From Paludibacter sp. UBA6032 (GTDB lineage: Bacteria > Bacteroidota > Bacteroidia > Bacteroidales > Paludibacteraceae): DNA of 59,466 nucleotides. Both the position numbers and the translations under genes were made by a program. This document shows, one piece after another, positions 35,441 to 41,563 of the stretch. Within the stretch, counting starts at the first letter, position 1; the number at the start of each line of letters is the position of its first letter. The notes under the pieces are model-generated. The model saw only the letters and a list, made by a program, of their open reading frames with translations. It ran no database searches and was not told where the DNA came from. The DNA lies in the NCBI GenBank assembly GCA_002427885.1, contig DIZI01000005.1:186740-246205 (forward strand). The letters are read 5' to 3'.

Positions 35441-36136
35441 TTATTTTTTCTTCAAGACTTCTTTAATAGCCGGCTTTACAAGCGATTCCATCACGTCATA
35501 TCCTTTGGAAGTACAGTGAACACCATCCAGGGTATATTCCGCAATCATACCGTTTTGATCGTTTGCCATCGCTGAAAAAAAGTCCAGGTATAAAAATCCT
35601 TTTTTCTCACAATAAGCTTTAATCATTCCGTTCAGCTTCGGGATTTTAATATTGGGTTCCATGCCTTTTTTCCACGGATAGTCATAAGCCGGTAATACGG
35701 AACACAGAATGACTTTGATATGATTAGCCTGAGCCACTTCGGCCATCGATGACAGGTTATCCATAATCATTTCCAGCGTCGAAGGTCCGGTATTTCCGGC
35801 AATATCATTTGTTCCCGCTAAAATCACAACTACTTTTGGTTGCAAAGCGATGACATCCTGACGAAACCGAATCAGCATCTGAGGAGTTGTCTGGCCGCTT
35901 ATTCCACGGTCGATAAAAGGATTTACCGTGAAGAAATCAGGGTGGGTTTCTTTCCAGCCCTGTGTAATGGAATTACCCATAAAAACTACACGATTTTCGA
36001 TTTTGACAGGGGTTGTTAGTGCTTCATTTTCATCCTGATACCGTTTCAAATTGGCCCAATCCTGTGCATTTGAGTTGAAGATAGAAAAAAAGGAAGCACA
36101 CATAAGAAACAATTTAAGCGAAATTTTTGAGTTCAT
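35441..36136 (-). CDS. SGNH/GDSL-family hydrolase, secreted
   Basis: From the ATG at 36136 (MNSKISLKLFLMCASFFSIF) the product has a signal peptide ending at SNAQ and then a typical SGNH domain: VVFMGNSITQGW (Ser), DRGISGQTTPQM (Gly), ILAGTNDIAGN (Asn), and LDGVHCTSKGYD (Asp/His). It resembles the arylesterase/acetylhydrolase-type group (acetyl-xylan or lipid esterases). Distinct from the SGNH protein at 10392-11243. It ends at a terminator and is followed upstream by the zinc-ribbon gene on the same strand. Confidence 0.87.
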   Translation of the reverse strand: MNSKISLKLFLMCASFFSIFNSNAQDWANLKRYQDENEALTTPVKIENRVVFMGNSITQGWKETHPDFFTVNPFIDRGISGQTTPQMLIRFRQDVIALQPKVVVILAGTNDIAGNTGPSTLEMIMDNLSSMAEVAQANHIKVILCSVLPAYDYPWKKGMEPNIKIPKLNGMIKAYCEKKGFLYLDFFSAMANDQNGMIAEYTLDGVHCTSKGYDVMESLVKPAIKEVLKKK

Positions 36137-36175
36137 TTTGGCTTTATTTAAAATTAGGTCCAAAAATAATTAAAA

Positions 36176-36604
36176 CTATCTGTAATCGGACATTAAAATG
36201 GTTTGAATTTTTACTTTTTCGGTATTCTCAATCTGAAGCACACAATTCTGTATTCGCTTTCTGAATTTCCAGCAGGTCATTTGATTCAAACCCAATTGAT
36301 CGGAAAAATTGTAGGATGAAAAATCATTCCCCAACACACAAATATTATATGCAATATAAAAGGCCTTATTCACAGGGAACTTAATGTTGTGAAACAAAGT
36401 ATGGGCTACTGCCGATTCTTCCGATTTACAACGGGTACAACGTCTCGATGAAGCTGATTTTCCTTCACAGTAGTTCGTGTGGCCGCATTTCCGGCACACA
36501 AAACCATTTTCCCATTTAATATCAGCAATAAATTTCAAAACCTTCTCGCTGTCAAGAAATAATTGATCAGCAAATTCGGATGAAATTTCTTCTTTAAATA
36601 GCAT
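36176..36604 (-). CDS. IS1595-type zinc-ribbon protein without DDE domain
   Basis: A 142-residue protein matching only the N-terminal part of IS1595/ISXO2 transposases: KFIADIKWENGFVCRKCGHT and RCTRCKSEESAVAHTLFHNI form the zinc ribbon (CxxC...CxxC), then a helical HTH-like segment (YNFSDQLGLNQMTCWKFRKR). The catalytic DDE/DDN domain (about 170 more residues) is absent and no trace of it is seen downstream, so it is either a truncated transposase or a domesticated DNA-binding protein. It is read divergently from the methyltransferase/peptide unit, across paired operators, which suggests a regulatory role (inference). Confidence 0.7.
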   Translation of the reverse strand: MLFKEEISSEFADQLFLDSEKVLKFIADIKWENGFVCRKCGHTNYCEGKSASSRRCTRCKSEESAVAHTLFHNIKFPVNKAFYIAYNICVLGNDFSSYNFSDQLGLNQMTCWKFRKRIQNCVLQIENTEKVKIQTILMSDYR

Positions 36605-36644
36605 GATATCAGTATTTTTTGTATATTTGAAAAAATATTCGGTA

Positions 36645-36652
36645 CAAAGATA
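36645..36652 (-). promoter_or_regulatory. Candidate -7 element of the zinc-ribbon gene
   Basis: TATCTTTG on the minus strand at 36652 to 36645, 41 bases before the ATG at 36604. No TTG at the usual place; the 25-base palindrome occupies that region. Confidence 0.4.
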
Positions 36653-36657
36653 ATAAA

Positions 36658-36697
36658 ATTATTTTAGTGTTACTAAAATAATTTAGTAGTGATACTA
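36658..36697. promoter_or_regulatory. Paired palindromic operators
   Basis: ATTATTTTAGT (36658-36668) and ACTAAAATAAT (36672-36682) form a perfect 11-bp palindrome around GTT. Its core TAGTGTTACTA (36665-36675) recurs as TAGTGATACTA at 36687-36697, 22 bases away, i.e. on the same face of the helix. Both lie between two divergent promoters. Confidence 0.7.
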
Positions 36698-36727
36698 TTG
36701 TAATTTAAAAATATTGTTTTACCTTTG
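36698..36727 (+). promoter_or_regulatory. Promoter of the methyltransferase-peptide-radical SAM unit
   Basis: TTG (36698-36700), 19 bases, then TACCTTTG (36720-36727), an ideal Bacteroidetes promoter. The second operator half-overlaps its -33 end. ATG follows at 36769. Confidence 0.75.
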
Positions 36728-36768
36728 CAGCGTAATTCAAATGGAGAAATAATTCCTTATTAAGAAGA

Positions 36769-37401
36769 ATGATTACTGAAGCAATAAACGAACGATATAC
36801 ACAGTTAAGTGAAACAAGCTGTTGCCTGTCCTGTGGTGGTGCTATCAACCATGCAAATCCTCAGACAGGAGAAGTATGTGTTGATTTAGGAAGCGGACGT
36901 GGAAACGATGTCATCCGGCTGGCAGAAGAGGTGGGCGAAACAGGTCATGCTTATGGTATAGATATTTCGAAAGGAATGATTGTCAAAGCAAAGGCAAATA
37001 TTGAAAAGTTCGAAGTGAAGAACGCAACTATTCTTCAGGCTGAACTGGAAAATTTACCGTTAGAAAATGATAGTGTCAATGTAGTCATTTCAAATTGTAC
37101 AATCAATCATGCCGCTAATAAACAGGCAGTGTGGAATGAAATTTACCGGATTTTGAAAACAGGTGGGAGGTTTGTTGTAAGCGATATATATGCGACCTCT
37201 CCTATTGCAGATGAATATCGCAATGATCCGGTGGCCGTAGCTGAATGCTGGGCTGGTGCCGTAACCAAAAACGAGTATTTAACTATGTTGGAAAAGGCAG
37301 GTTTTAAAAAGATTATTATTTATGAAGAATCTGCACCCTATGAAAAAGGCAGTGCCGAAGTTGCCAGTTTGACAATCTCAGGGTATAAACCAGAAGAATA
37401 A
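36769..37401 (+). CDS. ArsM-like SAM methyltransferase (short form)
   Basis: A 210-residue class I methyltransferase (DLGSGRGND at 39-47 binds S-adenosylmethionine). The closest recognisable family is arsenite methyltransferase: Cys18-Cys19 (TSCC) near the start, VISNCTINH with Cys110, and AVAECWAGA with Cys160 match conserved Cys of ArsM, and the N-terminal YGCG segment of the usual 270-residue form is missing. ArsM methylates As(III) bound by Cys thiolates. Whether this short version methylates arsenic, another element or a peptide thiol is unknown. No arsenic pump gene is seen nearby. It is the first gene of a unit followed by the Cys-rich peptide. Confidence 0.72.
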   Translation: MITEAINERYTQLSETSCCLSCGGAINHANPQTGEVCVDLGSGRGNDVIRLAEEVGETGHAYGIDISKGMIVKAKANIEKFEVKNATILQAELENLPLENDSVNVVISNCTINHAANKQAVWNEIYRILKTGGRFVVSDIYATSPIADEYRNDPVAVAECWAGAVTKNEYLTMLEKAGFKKIIIYEESAPYEKGSAEVASLTISGYKPEE

Positions 37402-37458
37402 AAGCATCCGAAAACTGCTGATTAAAAATATTTCATTATTAATTCTAAAAAAACAATT

Positions 37459-37566
37459 ATGAAAAGTGTAGTAAAGAAAAGTTGCTGTTCGAGCAACAAC
37501 ACAGAGTCGAAAGTAGCACAATGCTGTGCAAAAGTTTCGATAATTGTAGCCGGTTGTCATGACTAA
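37459..37566 (+). CDS. Cys-rich 35-residue peptide, possible RiPP precursor
   Basis: An ATG at 37459 opens 35 codons to TAA at 37564-37566. The N-terminus is basic (MKSVVKKS); Cys are at 9, 10, 22, 23 and 33, i.e. KKSCCSS, AQCCAKV and AGCHD at the end. No transmembrane or signal sequence is evident; VSIIVAG gives a short hydrophobic run. The size, the paired Cys and the position between a methyltransferase and a radical SAM/SPASM gene are those of a RiPP precursor that is modified at Cys. A plain metal-binding peptide is the alternative. No family recognised. Confidence 0.6.
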   Translation: MKSVVKKSCCSSNNTESKVAQCCAKVSIIVAGCHD

Positions 37567-37577
37567 CTACCAGATTT

Positions 37578-37622
37578 AATTTTTCCGGAGTTTAAAACTC
37601 CGGAAAAATTATTTACTTTTTT
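37578..37622 (+). terminator. Strong hairpin between peptide and radical SAM gene
   Basis: AATTTTTCCGGAGTTT (37578-37593) and AAACTCCGGAAAAATT (37595-37610) pair perfectly, followed by a T-rich run ending at 37622. It would let the peptide transcript end while some polymerase reads into the maturase gene, a known way to make more precursor than enzyme. Confidence 0.7.
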
Positions 37623-37636
37623 AAAAATATCTGACA

Positions 37637-38938
37637 ATGCCATTATCCAATCACAATATAATCACTCCTATAAAAGACTCTGAAGAATACTTCATTGTCA
37701 ATCCCTTGAGTAAATCTGCCGATATAATTTCTGCAAATGAGGTCAAGATGCTGAAAAACAATCTTGATCCGAGTGGTGAATTTAGCAAACGCGGTTATCT
37801 GATTGATGCTGAAAAGGAAAAACGGGCATTTAAACTGGCTTATCTCGATTTTACTGAGAAACGCGAAGCAGATGAGACGCAATTGTTTTTTGTGCCGAAT
37901 TACTCCTGTAATTTTGCCTGTTCATATTGTTATCAGGAAGGATACAACCCGGTTCAGCAGGTATTAAACACGGATATTATCGATGCCTTTTTCAATTATG
38001 TGAAAGTGGAATTTGCCGGTCGTCCAAAATATGTGACCGTTTTTGGTGGAGAACCACTTTTACCGGGTGAAAATCAACGGAAGCTGATTGCTTATTTTTT
38101 AAATAAATCCAACGAAGCCAAACTCGATGTTGCTTTTGTGACAAACGGTTATACATTGCTATCCTATATTGACTTGCTTAAAACAGCCAGCATTCGTGAA
38201 ATTCAGGTTACCCTGGATGGAACGGAAGAAGTTCATGATGCCCGTCGTTATATGAAAGGCAAACAACCCACATTCAGCAAAATTGTTGAAGGCGTGGATG
38301 CTTGCCTGGAAGCCGGAATCAATATTAATCTCCGAATGGTGGTGGACAAAGAAAATTTATCCAATCTTCCAGATTTGTCCCGTTTTGCTATCGACAGAGG
38401 CTGGACTATATCACCCTATTTTAAAACTCAAATCGGTCGGAATTACGAATTGCATTTTTGCAACAGTACACCTGAGAAGCTTTATGACCGTGCAACATTA
38501 TACAATCATTTGTACGAATTATTAAAAGAACATCCCTATATTGCCGAGTTTTACAAACCTGCATTTTCTATTGCCAAATACATTTCGGAACACAAAGAAT
38601 TGCCTACCGCACTGTTTGACTCCTGTCCCGCCTGTAAAACAGAATGGGCTTTCGATTTTACAGGAACCATATATTCATGTACGGCAACAGTTGGAAATAA
38701 AGGAGACGAATTGGGAACCTTCTATCCAACCATAACAAAGAACGAGAAAGCCATTTCAGAATGGCAAAATCGTGATATTACAACCATTGAAGAATGTAAA
38801 ACCTGCAATGTAGCTTTGGCTTGCGGTGGAGGTTGTGCTTCGGTAGCAAAACATAAAAACGGGCATGTTAATTCACCCGATTGCCGACCCATAAAGGAAT
38901 TGTTATCATTGGGTGCAGCATATTATCTAAAAGATTAA
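37637..38938 (+). CDS. Radical SAM/SPASM protein, likely peptide maturase
   Basis: A 433-residue enzyme. The radical SAM [4Fe-4S] site is Cys91-x3-Cys95-x2-Cys98 (NYSCNFACSYCYQEG), followed by FGGEPLLPG and GINILNLRM-type barrel strands. The C-terminal SPASM domain has Cys at 330, 333, 348, 387, 390, 396, 400 and 416 for auxiliary clusters. The N-terminus (EYFIVNPLSKSADIISANEV) has the short beta region common in peptide-modifying members. It probably forms a radical-based crosslink or thioether in the upstream Cys-rich peptide (inference). No other substrate candidate is in the operon. A terminator follows. Confidence 0.85.
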   Translation: MPLSNHNIITPIKDSEEYFIVNPLSKSADIISANEVKMLKNNLDPSGEFSKRGYLIDAEKEKRAFKLAYLDFTEKREADETQLFFVPNYSCNFACSYCYQEGYNPVQQVLNTDIIDAFFNYVKVEFAGRPKYVTVFGGEPLLPGENQRKLIAYFLNKSNEAKLDVAFVTNGYTLLSYIDLLKTASIREIQVTLDGTEEVHDARRYMKGKQPTFSKIVEGVDACLEAGININLRMVVDKENLSNLPDLSRFAIDRGWTISPYFKTQIGRNYELHFCNSTPEKLYDRATLYNHLYELLKEHPYIAEFYKPAFSIAKYISEHKELPTALFDSCPACKTEWAFDFTGTIYSCTATVGNKGDELGTFYPTITKNEKAISEWQNRDITTIEECKTCNVALACGGGCASVAKHKNGHVNSPDCRPIKELLSLGAAYYLKD

Positions 38939-38948
38939 GATATTTAAG

Positions 38949-38974
38949 AGGACAAGTATTAATTTGTCCTTTTT
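38949..38974 (+). terminator. Terminator of the methyltransferase-radical SAM unit
   Basis: AGGACAA (38949-38955) pairs with TTGTCCT (38964-38970), followed by a short T run. Confidence 0.65.
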
Positions 38975-39045
38975 AAAAAAATAACATATGAATAAATGAA
39001 CATATATAGGAAACAACTGTTATATTACAAAAACAACATTACATT

Positions 39046-40314
39046 ATGAAAGAAATTAATGCAGCAGAATTTGAACAAGAAGTACTTCAGGGAGGCAAAG
39101 TCGTAGTCGATTTTTATTCTTCGGAATGTGCACCTTGTGAAGCATTGGCTCCAAAATTTGAAGCCATGGCAGAACTTTACGGAAAGAAAATCAAATTTTT
39201 AAAAATCTTCCGTCAACAAAACCGTGAACTCGCAACTGAATTGGGCGTAAGCTCCTCACCTACTTTACTATTTTTTGATCAGGGAAAACAGGTGGCATCC
39301 ACTATTAGCGGTGGTATCAAAAAAGCTGAAATTCAGGAGCGGTTGGATTCGATGATTTCTCCTGAAGAAGTTATTGCTATTAAAGCCAATCAAAAACCAA
39401 CCGTATCGGAATATGATGTGGCTATTTTAGGTGGTGGACCTGCCGGTTTAACAGCCGGAATTTATCTGGGTCAAGCCAAAATTAAAACCGTATTAATTGA
39501 CCCGGCATTACCGGGCGGTTACATGGCTATTACACATCAGGTTTCGAACTATCCCGGATTTACCGAGGCTCAACCCGGCTTTATGCTGGCACACTACATG
39601 AGCGAACAGGCCAAACAAACCGGCATTGATTTTAAAGTGGCTGTAGATATTACTTCTGTCGATCTGTTGAAAAAAGAAATTGTAATTGATCAGTTGGAAA
39701 CAATCAGGGCAAAGAAAATAATTATTGCCACAGGAACAACTCCGAATACGATGAATGCACCGGGTGAAAGCGAATACAAAGGAAAAGGAATTTCCTATTG
39801 TGCAACCTGTGATGCTAAATACTTTGTTGACAAAGAGGTAACAGTTATTGGTGGAGGTAATTCGGCTGTAGAGGAAGCATTGTTTATTACCAAGTTTGCC
39901 AAAAAAATTACGATGATCCATCAGTTCGACAAGCTGACGGCCAATCAGACTGCCATTGAACAATTACAGGCGAATGATAAAATAAACGTGATGTACGAAT
40001 ACGAGCCACGTGGTTTTGAGAAACGGGGTGATAAAATGATTACAACGTTGGAAAATCTGAAGACTAAAGAGATTTCAACACTGGAATCGGATGGAGTATT
40101 TGTATTTATCGGTTTCAAATCCAATGTAGCAGTTTTAGGTGATACTTTACCTGAAATGAATAATTGGGGATATATTCTTGCCGACGAAGATATGAAGACA
40201 AGCATACCTGATGTTTTTGCCATCGGTGATATTATCAGTAAGAAATACCGTCAGATTACTACTGCCGTTGCCGACGGAACCATTGCAGCAATCACTATAT
40301 CAAAAGAGTTATAA
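39046..40314 (+). CDS. Thioredoxin-thioredoxin reductase fusion
   Basis: A 422-residue protein with an N-terminal thioredoxin domain (residues 1-105; redox motif SSECAPCEAL with Cys28/31, Ala-Pro instead of Gly-Pro) and a C-terminal thioredoxin reductase (from about 125). In the reductase GGGPAGLTAG binds FAD, SYCATCDAK holds the active dithiol around residue 252, GGGNSAVEE binds NADPH, and FAIGDIISKK binds FAD again. NADPH electrons pass within one chain to the thioredoxin end. Fusion with the thioredoxin in front is the reverse of the mycobacterial TR-Trx order. It leads the sulfur-redox island. Confidence 0.88.
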   Translation: MKEINAAEFEQEVLQGGKVVVDFYSSECAPCEALAPKFEAMAELYGKKIKFLKIFRQQNRELATELGVSSSPTLLFFDQGKQVASTISGGIKKAEIQERLDSMISPEEVIAIKANQKPTVSEYDVAILGGGPAGLTAGIYLGQAKIKTVLIDPALPGGYMAITHQVSNYPGFTEAQPGFMLAHYMSEQAKQTGIDFKVAVDITSVDLLKKEIVIDQLETIRAKKIIIATGTTPNTMNAPGESEYKGKGISYCATCDAKYFVDKEVTVIGGGNSAVEEALFITKFAKKITMIHQFDKLTANQTAIEQLQANDKINVMYEYEPRGFEKRGDKMITTLENLKTKEISTLESDGVFVFIGFKSNVAVLGDTLPEMNNWGYILADEDMKTSIPDVFAIGDIISKKYRQITTAVADGTIAAITISKEL

Positions 40315-40374
40315 TTTCCCCAAACCCCAAAAGGGGCTTTAATAATATAAATAACAATTTAAAAATTAGAAATT

Positions 40375-40578
40375 ATGAAATCAAACATGGGAACTATTGA
40401 CAAAGTAATCAGAATTTTGATCGCTTTGGTATTTATTGGATTGTATTTTACAAATATAATTAGCGGAACATTAGGAATTGTGCTTCTTGTTTTAGCAGGA
40501 GTTTTTATCCTGACCAGTTTAATTAGTTTTTGTCCTTTGTATTTGCCTTTAGGAATAAATACAGGAAAGAAAAAGTAA
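40375..40578 (+). CDS. DUF2892 (YgaP-like transmembrane) protein
   Basis: A 67-residue membrane protein with two hydrophobic segments (IRILIALVFIGLYFTNII and LGIVLLVLAGVFILTSLISF) and the family end CPLYLPLGINTG. In E. coli YgaP this domain is fused behind a rhodanese domain. Here the rhodanese is a separate gene 24 bases downstream, so the two may work as a split YgaP in sulfur transfer or handling. Confidence 0.85.
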   Translation: MKSNMGTIDKVIRILIALVFIGLYFTNIISGTLGIVLLVLAGVFILTSLISFCPLYLPLGINTGKKK

Positions 40579-40602
40579 TTAAACATCAAAAAGATCAAAA
40601 TC

Positions 40603-40992
40603 ATGAAAATGAAAGTTTTATTGCCGGTTCTTGTTTTGCTTTTATCATCTTTTGCCGCTGTTCAGGCGCAAAAAAAAGTAGAAGTCAGCTCGCAACAGGT
40701 AAATACAATGCTCCAAAAGGAAAAAAATTGGGTTGTTCTGGATGTGCGCACACCCAATGAATTTAATGAAGGGCACATTAAAGGTGCTATAAACATTAAT
40801 ATTTATGATCAAAATGCGCCTGGCAGAATTGACAAACTCAATAGAAACGCTAAATACATCGTATATTGCCGCACCCACAATCGGAGTGGAATAGCCGTTG
40901 AGCACATGATGCAAAGCGGATTCAAAACCATTTATCAAATGATGGATGGATTTCCCGGCTGGGCAGCAAACCGGTTACCGGTTCAAAAATAA
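40603..40992 (+). CDS. Exported rhodanese domain protein
   Basis: A 129-residue protein with a signal peptide (MKMKVLLPVLVLLLSSF, cleavage near VQAQ). The rhodanese fold shows VVLDVRTPNEFNEGHIKGA and the active-site loop YCRTHNRSG with catalytic Cys, then GFPGWAANRLPV. It could carry a persulfide sulfur in the periplasm. It follows DUF2892 by 24 bases. The next gene is preceded by a strong hairpin at 41005-41043. Confidence 0.9.
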   Translation: MKMKVLLPVLVLLLSSFAAVQAQKKVEVSSQQVNTMLQKEKNWVVLDVRTPNEFNEGHIKGAININIYDQNAPGRIDKLNRNAKYIVYCRTHNRSGIAVEHMMQSGFKTIYQMMDGFPGWAANRLPVQK

Positions 40993-41004
40993 TTTTATCC
41001 TCTG

Positions 41005-41043
41005 ATTGACCTTTTCAAAGCTTAACACTTTGAAAAGGTCAAT
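41005..41043 (+). promoter_or_regulatory. 16-bp hairpin between rhodanese and DUF1847 genes
   Basis: ATTGACCTTTTCAAAG (41005-41020) is exactly inverted at 41028-41043 with a 7-base loop. There is no T run, so it may be an mRNA processing or attenuation site within the operon rather than a terminator. Confidence 0.6.
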
Positions 41044-41056
41044 TAAAAACAAAGAC

Positions 41057-41524
41057 ATGGAAGATCAAAAAAAATTGTATTCCGAAACCGACCTCAAAGT
41101 CATGCGGGCAGCTGAAGATTCCTTACTTGTGGGTAAAAACAGGGTGGAAGAATTAAAGAAGTTTGCTACGAATTCCGGAATAAAACGTATTGGTATAGCA
41201 CATTGCATCGGAATGACACGCGAAGCGACCGAATTAAAGGAACGACTTTCAGATCAGTTTGATGTGTATACCGTAGATTGTAAATATGGGAAAGTTCCTG
41301 CTGCAGTCATGCTCGACGACGAAACAGAACACGGAACTTCCTGCAATCCGGCCGGACAAGCCGATTTTTTAGCTCACAATAATACAGAATTGAATATTTC
41401 TTTCGGTCTTTGTATGGGACATGATATTATGTTTAATATGAAATCGAAAGCACCTACCACAACCCTGGTTGTAAAGGATAGGGAACACAAACACAATACA
41501 TTTCAGGAATTCAGTAAAAAATAA
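41057..41524 (+). CDS. DUF1847 domain protein
   Basis: A 155-residue soluble protein from the ATG at 41057 (MEDQKKLYSETDLKVMRA); an upstream in-frame start would fall within the hairpin. DUF1847 is recognised by the spaced Cys segments IAHCIGMTRE, VDCKYGKVP, TSCNPAGQADFL and FGLCMGHDIMF, probably a metal or Fe-S/zinc site. The biochemical function is unknown. It is in a sulfur-handling operon, in line with a thiol or metal role. Confidence 0.85.
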   Translation: MEDQKKLYSETDLKVMRAAEDSLLVGKNRVEELKKFATNSGIKRIGIAHCIGMTREATELKERLSDQFDVYTVDCKYGKVPAAVMLDDETEHGTSCNPAGQADFLAHNNTELNISFGLCMGHDIMFNMKSKAPTTTLVVKDREHKHNTFQEFSKK

Positions 41525-41563
41525 AAGGTAAAAGTAAAGGTATTAAAACAGGAAATTAAAGAT

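Noticed and set aside
36176..36604. An active insertion sequence.
   Set aside because: There is no DDE domain, no terminal inverted repeats and no target duplication; only the zinc-ribbon/HTH half is present.
36769..37401. A complete arsenic resistance operon.
   Set aside because: Only the ArsM-like gene points to arsenic; no ArsR, ArsC, ArsB or Acr3 gene is seen in the window.
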